A stretch of 64,000 nucleotides of DNA from positions 1 through 64,000 of the forward strand of contig CAVYWS010000006.1 of the NCBI GenBank assembly GCA_963772265.1. The letters run 5' to 3'. The notes under the pieces are model-generated. The model searched no databases. It was not told the DNA's origin and worked only from the letters and a program-made list of their open reading frames with translations. The position numbers and the translations under genes are program-made. Origin of the DNA: Mayfieldus sp963772265. GTDB taxonomy: Bacteria; Actinomycetota; Thermoleophilia; Solirubrobacterales; 70-9. Shown piece by piece: positions 57,250-64,000 of the stretch; position 1 is the stretch's first letter, and every line of letters begins with the position of its first letter.

Positions 57250-57924
57250 CTACTTCGGGGGCGGGAAGGTCGAGGGCCGCGGCGGATAGAGGTACTCCCA
57301 GATCCCGCCCGTGAACTCACCGGGGTCGCGGGCCCGCACCGGCTCGAGCTGCGAGGTGACGCTGTAGCGGGGGCCGACCTCGACCTTGCCGGCGCGGATC
57401 CGGGTCTGGAAGCGGTCCAGGGGCCGGACCGGAGGGCCGCCGATCCGCTTTCCCTCGAAGTCGTAGACGCCACCGTGGCAGGGGCAGATGAAATTGCCAG
57501 CGGCCTCGACGAAGCGCACCGGGCAGCCGAGGTGGGCGCAGCGCGACGAGATCGCGATGTACTCGCTGGGGTTCTCCCCCAGCTGCTTGGAGCCGAGCCG
57601 CACGAATGCGGTCGTCTTGCCCGCCTCGCCGATCCCCGGCACCGCGGTGAAGACGACCTGCTTGTAGGTGTCGGCGGTGAAGTCGGCGAGCACGCCTACC
57701 GCCTCCCAGCGCTCCTTGCCGCGATGGAAGATCGGCGCGATCGCGAAGCCGATCGTCGGCAGGGCGACGGCGCCGACCGCAACGCCGCCGATCGCCTGCA
57801 CCGCGACCTCGAAGGCACGGCGGCGGGTAATCGACTCGCCGGGGAAATAGCCGGGCGGGTCGGGCTTTGCCGGCGCCCCTCCCGCGGAGGGAGCCGCCGC
57901 TCGCTGTTCGGATTGATCAGCCAC
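57250..57924 (-). CDS. Rieske iron-sulfur protein of the bc complex
   Basis: 224 aa from GTG 57924. An N-terminal TM with twin-arginine-like ITRRRAF precedes VAVGAVALPTIG, so Tat export is plausible (tatAC are 7 kb away). [2Fe-2S] ligands in CAHLGC and CPCHGG, then GGPPVRPLDRF. Passes electrons from menaquinol to cytochrome c. Starts inside the last codons of the preceding gene. Confidence 0.93.
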   Translation of the reverse strand: MADQSEQRAAAPSAGGAPAKPDPPGYFPGESITRRRAFEVAVQAIGGVAVGAVALPTIGFAIAPIFHRGKERWEAVGVLADFTADTYKQVVFTAVPGIGEAGKTTAFVRLGSKQLGENPSEYIAISSRCAHLGCPVRFVEAAGNFICPCHGGVYDFEGKRIGGPPVRPLDRFQTRIRAGKVEVGPRYSVTSQLEPVRARDPGEFTGGIWEYLYPPRPSTFPPPK

Positions 57925-58504
57925 TGTCAGCCGGTCTCGGAGCGGCAAAGTCTATTGACTCAGCGAGGCGATCCAGATCGATCTCCAGGCCCGTCGCGGC
58001 GGCGATATCCAGCGCCGGCCGCAGCAGCGCATCGACGTCCGGCGGGTCGGCGCCGCGAGCCGCCGCCTTAGCCTTGCGGTGAGCCTCGTTTGCCCCGCAT
58101 CCGACGGCCAAAGTCGTCGCCAGCCAGAGCGCCGGGACGATCCGCTCGTTTCCCTCCGCGTGGCAGGCGGCACAAAGGCTGATCAGATCGGAGAGCTCGG
58201 CCACCGCCTCGGAGTCGCCGAGTGCGGCGAGCCGCTCGAGGCCCAGCGCATACAGATAGTCGCCGGCCAGAAGCGCCAGGTCCTCGTCGTGGCCGGCGAG
58301 GATGCGCGGAGTGCCGTAATGCAGCTCATAGCCCTCGCGGATCGCCTCGATCACCTGCGAGTACTCCTCCGGCGCGCCGGCGGCGCGCGGCCCGGCCGCG
58401 GCCAGCGGCCCCAGCACCGGCTCCGCGGTCGGCTCGACGACGTGGGACGAGATCACCGTGTCCTCGCGCCGCAGCCGCTCGGCGATCTGCTGCAGCGCGT
58501 TCAC
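57917..58504 (-). CDS. Conserved hypothetical protein between hemL and the Rieske gene
   Basis: 195 aa, mostly helical. LLAGDYLYALGLERLAALGD resembles a helix of polyprenyl-synthase-fold proteins but no Asp-rich motif is present. It contains CAACH, a haem c attachment-type CxxCH, yet no signal peptide. Overlaps both neighbours (4 bp with hemL, 8 bp with the Rieske gene), so it belongs to the respiratory operon; perhaps an assembly factor. Confidence 0.7.
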   Translation of the reverse strand: MNALQQIAERLRREDTVISSHVVEPTAEPVLGPLAAAGPRAAGAPEEYSQVIEAIREGYELHYGTPRILAGHDEDLALLAGDYLYALGLERLAALGDSEAVAELSDLISLCAACHAEGNERIVPALWLATTLAVGCGANEAHRKAKAAARGADPPDVDALLRPALDIAAATGLEIDLDRLAESIDFAAPRPADSG

Positions 58505-59775
58505 GCCAGCGCCTCGGCCAGGGCCTCCCGGGCCGCCTCCACGGTGCGGTCGATCGCCTCGGAGTCGTGGGCCAGGGAAACGAACCAGGCCTCGAACTGG
58601 GAGGGCGGCGGATAGATACCCCGCTCCAGCATCGCGCGGCAGAAGCGCGAGTGTGCCCCGGTGTCGCAGGCCGAAGCGGCGGCGAAGTCGGTTACCGGCT
58701 CGCGGTTGAAGAAGAGGGTGAGCAGGCCGGGCACCGAGACGACCTGCAGCGGACCGTCGCCCGCCGCCTCGCGAAGGCCATTGGCCAGCATCTCGGTCAG
58801 CTCCCCGAGCCGCGAGTAGGCGCTGCCGTCGAGCTCGCGCAGGGTCGCAAGCCCGGCGGCGACCGCGAGCGGGTTCCCCGACAGGGTCCCCGCCTGGTAG
58901 ACGTCGCCGGCCGGGGCGACCCGCTCCATCAGCTCGCGGGGGCCCCCGAACGCCGCCGCCGGCAGGCCGCCGCCGAGGACCTTTCCCAGCACCGTCAGGT
59001 CGGGCTCGACCCCATAGAGCTGCTGGGCGCCCCCGCGGGCGACGCGAAAGCCGCTGATCACCTCGTCGAAGACGAGCAGGGCGCCGTTCTCGCGGGTCGC
59101 CTCGCGCAGGAACTCGAGAAAGCCGTCGGCGGGCGGGACGACGCCCATGTTCGCGGCCACCGGCTCGGCCAGAAGCGCCGCGACCTCGTGCTGGCGGAGG
59201 GCCTCGGAAACCGCGTCACGGTCGTTCCAGGGCACGACCACGGTGCCCGCCGCCTGGGCCGCGGTGACGCCGGGCGTGGCCGGAACGCCGAGCGTCGCCA
59301 TCCCCGAGCCGGCCTCGGCCAGCAGCCCGTCCGAATGCCCGTGGTAGGCGCCGGCGAACTTGACCACCACCTCGCGCCCGGTCGCCGCCCGGGCCAGGCG
59401 CACCGCGCTCATCGCCGCCTCGGTCCCGGAGCTGGTCATGCGCAGCATCTGCACCGATTGGATCCGCTCGCCGACCTCGGCCGCCAGCTCCACCTCGGCC
59501 TCGGTCGCGGCGCCGTAGCTGGTTCCGCGGGCGGCCGCCTCGCGAACCGCCTCGACGACCCCCGGGTGGGCGTGCCCGAGGATCAGCGGCCCCCACGAGC
59601 AGACCCAGTCGACGTAGCGGTTGCCGTCGACGTCGATCAGCTCGCAGCCCTCGCCCCGATCGATGAAGATCGGGTCGCGGCCGATCTGGCGCATCGCCCG
59701 GACAGGGGAATTGACGCCGCCGGGGAGCACCTCGACCGCCCGGCGGTAGAGCTCGGATGAGCGATCCGTGTGCGC
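58501..59775 (-). CDS. hemL: Glutamate-1-semialdehyde 2,1-aminomutase
   Basis: About 424 aa, PLP enzyme making 5-aminolevulinate. SSELYRRAVEVLPGGVNSPVRA, WGPLILGHAHP, SSGTEAAMSAVRLARA, AYHGHSDGLL, FDEVISGFRV with the PLP Lys in LGKVLGGGLPAAAFGG, and YQAGTLSGNPLA. No ATG/GTG/TTG exists in frame between 59778 and the GTG at 59730, yet conserved residues extend to about 59775; a base error at the junction with the upstream stop (possibly a lost GTGA) is likely. Confidence 0.92.
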   Translation of the reverse strand, partial: AHTDRSSELYRRAVEVLPGGVNSPVRAMRQIGRDPIFIDRGEGCELIDVDGNRYVDWVCSWGPLILGHAHPGVVEAVREAAARGTSYGAATEAEVELAAEVGERIQSVQMLRMTSSGTEAAMSAVRLARAATGREVVVKFAGAYHGHSDGLLAEAGSGMATLGVPATPGVTAAQAAGTVVVPWNDRDAVSEALRQHEVAALLAEPVAANMGVVPPADGFLEFLREATRENGALLVFDEVISGFRVARGGAQQLYGVEPDLTVLGKVLGGGLPAAAFGGPRELMERVAPAGDVYQAGTLSGNPLAVAAGLATLRELDGSAYSRLGELTEMLANGLREAAGDGPLQVVSVPGLLTLFFNREPVTDFAAASACDTGAHSRFCRAMLERGIYPPPSQFEAWFVSLAHDSEAIDRTVEAAREALAEALA

Positions 59776-60851
59776 TACCCGTGCTCCTCTTCCCAGCGCG
59801 CGTAGTCGTCGGTGAAGTAGTGAAGGCGCACCTTCTTGTACTCGGTCGAGGAGTAGAGGGTGGCGCGGCCTTCGGCGCCGATCCCGCACTCCTCTGCGAT
59901 CGAGTCGAGGATCGCGTCGCACTCCTGCTTCGAGCGGCCGTGGGCCATCGTGAAGATGCTGTAGGGCCAGTCGGGGTAGGTGGGCCGCTGGTAGCAGTGC
60001 GAGATGCCGCGGAAAGCGGCCATCCGGCGGCCGGTCGCGTCGATCTCGTCCTCGGGGACCTTCCAGACCCCCATCCCGTTGGCCGAGAAACCGGCCCGGC
60101 GGTGGTAAAGGATCGCCGCCACCCGGCGCAGCAGCTTGCGGCCGACCATCCCCTCGAGGTGGGCAAGGAAGGCGTCGGCGTCCATTCCGGCCTCGGCCGC
60201 CGCCTTCTCATAGGGGCGGTCTACGACATCCATCGGCCCCTGCAGCGCCTTGATCACGGCGACGTCGGTCTCGTCGTAGGGCTGCGGCTCGAGCTCGCGC
60301 GGCGGGGCGGCGTCGACCGCCGACGCAAGCGCCTCGGTGCCGCCTTCCATCTCCAGGTTCATGTTGATCTTGAACAGGGTCAGGGTGGGAAGCTCGCGCA
60401 TCGACTCCGCCCCGGTCTCGCGCATCAGCGCCTCCAGCGTGCCCTCCAGGCCGAGCTCGGAGTCCGGCGGGGTGGCGATCGTGAACCAGAGGTTGAAGTC
60501 GTGGGTGCGCAGGTAGTTGTGCGACACGCCCGGATGGGAGTTGACCACTCGCGCCGCCCGCTGCGGGTTCTCCGAGTCGACCTTGGCCGCCACCAGCATC
60601 GAGCTGTAGCCGAGCGCCCGGGTGTCGAAGATCGGCGTGATCTCGCGGATGATCCGCCCGTCGAGCAACCGCTGGGTGCGGGACTTGACGTCGTCGAGGC
60701 CGAGGCCGGCATCCGAGGCGATCGCGGCGAACGGCTCGTGCGCGAGCGGGAAGCTGGACTGCAGCAGGTTCATCAGCCGGCGGTCGGTCTCGTCCAGCGG
60801 GATCGCGGCGCCCCCCTTGCGCGAGCGAAGCTTGGGCTGGGGCGCCCTCAC
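59775..60851 (-). CDS. Fused AhbA-AhbB-like siroheme decarboxylase (Lrp/AsnC fold)
   Basis: 358 aa, two tandem NirD/NirL-type Lrp-AsnC modules. Module 1 (about 20-165): LDETDRRLMNLLQSSFPLA, SHNYLRTHDFNLWFTIATP. Module 2 (about 185-350): DETDVAVIKALQGPMDVV, GRKLLRRVAAILYHRRAGF, ANGMGVWKVP, SHCYQRPTYPDWPYSIFTM. These signatures match AhbA/AhbB and Nir D-H proteins, not DNA-binding Lrp. GTG start overlaps the hemB stop. A purely regulatory role is the alternative. Confidence 0.82.
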   Translation of the reverse strand: MRAPQPKLRSRKGGAAIPLDETDRRLMNLLQSSFPLAHEPFAAIASDAGLGLDDVKSRTQRLLDGRIIREITPIFDTRALGYSSMLVAAKVDSENPQRAARVVNSHPGVSHNYLRTHDFNLWFTIATPPDSELGLEGTLEALMRETGAESMRELPTLTLFKINMNLEMEGGTEALASAVDAAPPRELEPQPYDETDVAVIKALQGPMDVVDRPYEKAAAEAGMDADAFLAHLEGMVGRKLLRRVAAILYHRRAGFSANGMGVWKVPEDEIDATGRRMAAFRGISHCYQRPTYPDWPYSIFTMAHGRSKQECDAILDSIAEECGIGAEGRATLYSSTEYKKVRLHYFTDDYARWEEEHG

Positions 60852-61819
60852 GGAAGCCAACCCGCCACTTCCTTCGCGTAATAGGTGAGGATCACGTCGG
60901 CCCCGGCGCGGCGGATGCCGGTCAGGGTCTCGATCACGGCCGCCCGCTCGTCGATCCATCCGTTGGCGGCCGCGGCCTTCAGGGTCGAGTACTCGCCGGA
61001 GACGTGGTAGGCGGCAAGCGGCGCCGCGGTCTCCTCCTTGACCCGGCGGATCACGTCGAGGTAGGGGACCGCGGGCTTGACCATGATCATGTCCGCCCCT
61101 TCCTCCAGGTCGAGCTTCGCCTCGCGAACCGCCTCGGCGGAGTTGGCGGGATCCATCTGGTAGCCGCGCCGGTCGCCGAACTCGGGGCTCGACTCGGCGG
61201 CCTCCCGGAACGGCCCGTAGTAGGCGGAGGCGTACTTGGCGCTGTAGGCGAGGATCGGGATGTCGCTGTGGCCCTCCTCGTCGAGCTGATGGCGGATCGC
61301 CGCCACCTGACCGTCGACCATGGCGCTGGGGGCGACCGCGTCGGCCCCCGCGGCGGCCTGGGTGATCGCGGTCTTTGCCAGCAGCTCGAGGGTGATGTCG
61401 TTGTCGAGGCCGCCGTCGCGGACGAAGCCGCAGTGGCCGTGGGTCGTGTATTCGCAGAGGCAGACGTCGGTGATCACGGTCAGCTCGGGCTGAGCCTCCT
61501 TGATCGCCCGCACCGCCATCTGCACGACGCCCTCCTCGTCATAGGCGCCGGACCCCTGCTCGTCCTTGTGGGCGGGGATCCCGAAAAGGATCACGGCGCG
61601 GATCCCGGTCGCGGCGATCTCCTCCGCCTCGCCGACCAGCTCCGAGATCGAGAAGCGCCCGATCCCGGGCATCGACTCGACTTCCTCGCGCACGCCCTCG
61701 CCGGCGACGACGAAGAGCGGCTGCACGAGGTGGGCGGGGCTGAGCTCGCTCTCGCGAACCAGGTCGCGCAGTGCCTGGGTGCGGCGCAGCCGCCGCATGC
61801 GGGTGGCGGGAAAAGGCAT
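60848..61819 (-). CDS. hemB: Porphobilinogen synthase (5-aminolevulinate dehydratase)
   Basis: 323 aa. Condenses two 5-aminolevulinates. Zinc-site cysteines VCLCEYTTHGHCG, Schiff-base lysines in LAYSAKYASAYYGPF and MVKPAVPYLD, and DRRGYQMDP. Full length and intact. First gene of the long respiratory operon; a 136-bp gap upstream holds no gene I can support. Confidence 0.96.
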   Translation of the reverse strand: MPFPATRMRRLRRTQALRDLVRESELSPAHLVQPLFVVAGEGVREEVESMPGIGRFSISELVGEAEEIAATGIRAVILFGIPAHKDEQGSGAYDEEGVVQMAVRAIKEAQPELTVITDVCLCEYTTHGHCGFVRDGGLDNDITLELLAKTAITQAAAGADAVAPSAMVDGQVAAIRHQLDEEGHSDIPILAYSAKYASAYYGPFREAAESSPEFGDRRGYQMDPANSAEAVREAKLDLEEGADMIMVKPAVPYLDVIRRVKEETAAPLAAYHVSGEYSTLKAAAANGWIDERAAVIETLTGIRRAGADVILTYYAKEVAGWLP

Positions 61820-61955
61820 CGGGGTTAAGTATGCCGAGCGAGCCGCAGTCGCCGGCTCTCAATTTGGGGGCTGCAACGCCCGAGCACTCAGGTCGACTGG
61901 ACGTTCGAGGAGGCTATGGCGACCTCGAGGGTCCATTCGGCGAGACGAGGACCCG

Positions 61956-63308
61956 CTAGACGGACGTGAAGCGCCGCAGCGCCAGGCGGGCGATCGCCGC
62001 GTAGGCAACGGTCAGGACCGCGAGATGGGCCAGCGCCGTGCCCATGCTCGGCCCGGAGGAATCCAGCGCCCTCTCCATCGCGTGCAGGGCCGGCTTGAAG
62101 GGAAAGAGCGCGGTGAGGACCTTGATCACGTCGAACAGGGCGTGGCCGACGGTGCCGGACGGGATCAGCGACAGAAAGGCGATCGGCAGCGAGACCATGA
62201 AGGCGAGCAGCGACGCCGCCCGCACCTCGCGGGTCGCGGCGCCCAGCGCCGCGCCGGCGGCCGCGAACGCCGCGCCGCCGGCCAGGATCGCAACCAAAAA
62301 GAGGGCGAAGCGGCTCCACTGCAGCGAGACGAAGATCTGCAGGCCGGCGAGCATCAGCAGGGTCACCACCAGCGAGACCAGCATCCCGAGGCCGACCTTC
62401 TCGGTCAGCAGCCTGCCGCTCGAGACGAGGCCGCGGGTGAGCCGGGCGAACGCGTTCTCCTCCCGCTCCAGCGCCAGCGAGCCGGCGACCAGCAGCACCG
62501 TGACGAACATCAGGGTCACGGTCGCGGCGACCGCGATCGCGAAGATGTCGAGCGGCGGCGTCTCGCCGGAGATCACGTCCTTGTCGACCTTGATCGGCTG
62601 CGCGACCGAGGAGAGCAGCGGGTTGGCGAGATCGAGGTTCTGCTCGGCGAGGCTGGCGAAGCGGATCACCCGGTCCAGCGCCGCCGCTTCGGCCGGTGAG
62701 TGCACCGACGGGCGAAGCGCGCGCAGGATCCGCTCGGTGTTGGCGAGGCCGAGGACCGGGAAGCTCTGGCCGAGCAGGTCGAGCGAACCGCCGCGCTGGA
62801 TCAGGTCGAGATAGCGGGTCGAGATCCGCGCCACCTCGCGGGCGATCTTCAGGTTCGCCTCGCTGAGCAGGCTGTCGATCCGGTCGTTGACCAGGCGCTC
62901 CTTGACCGGGTCCTCCTGGTTGACGATCACCTGCACGGTCGGCTGCTCGGGGTTGAGCCCGGACAGCGACTGCAGCTTGGTCACCAGGTCCGGGGGCAGG
63001 ATCAGCGCCCCGAGCACGTCGCCGCTTTTGACCTTGTCGATCGCCTGCTGGCGGGTCGTGACCCGGACGCATTCGATCCGCGCGCACAGGGTGCTGCGGG
63101 CCCCGGTGATGTTGACCTCCTTGTCGCCGATCTTGAACGGGGTGCTCTGGGGCACCTGGTTGAGGAAGGCGACCCGGGGCTTGCCGGGGCTGCGCTCGAT
63201 CGCGAAGCCGACCAGCAGAGCGATCAGGATCGGATAGACGATCAGAAGCGCCGCCTGCAGCGGCGAGCGCCGCAGGATCTGGATGTCCTTGAGCAGAAGC
63301 CAGCGCAT
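61956..63308 (-). CDS. ABC-2 type transporter permease with large extracytoplasmic domain
   Basis: 450 aa. TM1 about 18-36, a large external loop (about 40-245) with TTRQQAIDKVKSGDVLGALILP typical of YhgE/LinJ-like ABC-2 permeases, then about five TM helices (IAVAATVTLMFVTVLLVAGSLALEREEN; VSLPIAFLSLIPSG). Partner of the ATPase 25 bp upstream. Substrate unknown. Confidence 0.88.
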   Translation of the reverse strand: MRWLLLKDIQILRRSPLQAALLIVYPILIALLVGFAIERSPGKPRVAFLNQVPQSTPFKIGDKEVNITGARSTLCARIECVRVTTRQQAIDKVKSGDVLGALILPPDLVTKLQSLSGLNPEQPTVQVIVNQEDPVKERLVNDRIDSLLSEANLKIAREVARISTRYLDLIQRGGSLDLLGQSFPVLGLANTERILRALRPSVHSPAEAAALDRVIRFASLAEQNLDLANPLLSSVAQPIKVDKDVISGETPPLDIFAIAVAATVTLMFVTVLLVAGSLALEREENAFARLTRGLVSSGRLLTEKVGLGMLVSLVVTLLMLAGLQIFVSLQWSRFALFLVAILAGGAAFAAAGAALGAATREVRAASLLAFMVSLPIAFLSLIPSGTVGHALFDVIKVLTALFPFKPALHAMERALDSSGPSMGTALAHLAVLTVAYAAIARLALRRFTSV

Positions 63309-63333
63309 CAGGCGTGGATCGTGGAATCAGTCA

Positions 63334-64000
63334 TCAGTGGCCACGGTGGTGGAGGTAGGCGACGAAGGCGGTCTCGAAGTCGGCCTCGGCGGTCTCGGGC
63401 GCCTCCCGCTGCACGGCGTCGCGGAGCTCCTGGGCCCCGCCGTCGAACAGCCGCTCGCCGTCGGCGAGGACCAGCAGGCGCTGCCCGTAGCGCTCGGCCT
63501 CCTGGATGTTGTGGGTGGAGAAGATCACCGTCGTGCCCTCCGCCGCCAGCGCGGAGACGAACTCCCAGAGGCGCGCCCGCTGGCGCGGGTCCAGCCCGGC
63601 GCTCGGCTCGTCGAGCAGCAGCACCACCGGCTGGGCGAGCAGCCCGATCGCGATGTTGATCCGCTGCTGGTTGCCGCCCGACAGGCGGGCGACCTGGTCG
63701 TGGCGCCGGTCGGAGAGCGCGGTCTGCTCGAGCATCTGCTCGACGCTGCCCTCGACGTCGGGGCGCTTTTCGAGGCGGGCGAAGAGGCGCAGGTTCTCCT
63801 CCACCGTGAGACGGCGGTAGAGCGCCGCCTGCTGCGGGACCCAGCCGATCTCCCCGTGCGGCAGGTGGACCTCGCCCTCGTCGGCGCGGACGATCCCGGC
63901 GAGGATCGAGAGCAGCGTCGTCTTGCCGGCGCCGTTGGGCCCGATCACCGCCAGCAGCTCGCCGCGGTGGGCCTCGAAGTCGACCCCGCGCAGCGCCGGC
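63334..64000 (-). CDS. ABC transporter ATP-binding protein, 5' end outside the window
   Basis: About 222 C-terminal residues are visible. Walker A GPNGAGKTT, Q-loop WVPQQAALYRRLTVEEN, signature LSGGNQQR, Walker B VVLLLDEPSAGLDP, switch FSTHN. CcmA/drug-export type. Ends in LHHRGH and TGA 63334. The N-terminus and start lie past position 64000. Confidence 0.93.
   Translation of the reverse strand, partial: PALRGVDFEAHRGELLAVIGPNGAGKTTLLSILAGIVRADEGEVHLPHGEIGWVPQQAALYRRLTVEENLRLFARLEKRPDVEGSVEQMLEQTALSDRRHDQVARLSGGNQQRINIAIGLLAQPVVLLLDEPSAGLDPRQRARLWEFVSALAAEGTTVIFSTHNIQEAERYGQRLLVLADGERLFDGGAQELRDAVQREAPETAEADFETAFVAYLHHRGH

Noticed and set aside
58501..59922. hemL start at the far upstream in-frame codon near 59922
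   Set aside because: The extension is Arg-rich shadow sequence lying over the well-supported AhbAB-like gene.
61820..61955. Short plus-strand ORF (about 41 codons) in the gap between hemB and the ABC permease
   Set aside because: No ribosome site and no protein-like features; treated as non-coding.

Overview
The window is high-G+C bacterial chromosome with dense gene packing, many GTG starts and many GTGA/ATGA stop-start overlaps. Gene content (SSB-S18-L9-DnaB block, tatAC, dcd, a menaquinone-type bc complex, actinobacterial-style envelope proteins, several small secreted families I associate with Solirubrobacterales/Gaiellales) points to an actinobacterium of class Thermoleophilia. That placement is inference from family resemblance, not a phylogeny. 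About half of the genes are intact. Many others are broken by single-base indels, usually in G or C runs, while both flanking frames still encode the expected conserved protein. I treat these as consensus errors of a long-read or metagenome assembly and annotate such genes as one CDS, stating the break. The worst stretches are 2.1-3.1, 26.3-29.4, 31.2-32.4 and 34.8-48.6 kb.

Layout. 1-7.5 kb: tRNA-Arg(CCT); a minus-strand run ending in pyrE; an L,D-transpeptidase; an ABC exporter with an RDD-CPBP fusion and a HAD phosphatase; an MscS channel. 7.5-21.1 kb: envelope and stress genes: class A PBP, a flippase-like membrane protein, thiL, a degenerate M28-like membrane protein, an OmpR/sensor-kinase pair coupled to an HtrA lipoprotein, then an IMPase-like phosphatase with two trehalose-type glycosyltransferases. 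21.5-27 kb: replication/ribosome block rpsF, S33 hydrolase, ssb, rpsR, rplI, dnaB and a DnaC/DnaI-like loader. 27-38 kb: secreted LamG protein, purA, ArsM-like methyltransferase, a nucleotide-sugar dehydrogenase, an acyl-CoA carboxylase beta subunit, a diguanylate cyclase, a class III-type alcohol dehydrogenase and three small secreted proteins (one with a natural hexahistidine), then a degenerate tRNA-Lys.

38-49 kb is an unusual potassium locus on the minus strand: a KdpD histidine kinase lacking its N-terminal sensor, KdpE, a 27-aa membrane peptide, KdpF, KdpA, KdpC, KdpB (A-C-B order), a small hypothetical, a free-standing KdpD N-terminal sensor, a USP protein and an APC permease with a C-terminal USP domain. 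A 13-bp motif is repeated ahead of the kdp structural genes and ahead of the permease; I propose it as the KdpE operator.

49-54 kb holds a TPR-like anchored protein, tatC, tatA, dcd, a zinc-ribbon protein and a PhoD-like phosphatase. 53.8-61.8 kb reads as one long minus-strand operon that supplies a respiratory chain: hemB, a fused AhbA-AhbB-like siroheme decarboxylase, hemL, a hypothetical, Rieske protein, cytochrome b6, subunit IV fused to cytochrome c, menG and a polyprenyl diphosphate synthase. The window ends in an ABC-2 exporter whose ATPase runs off the edge. No insertion sequences, prophage, CRISPR array or rRNA were seen.
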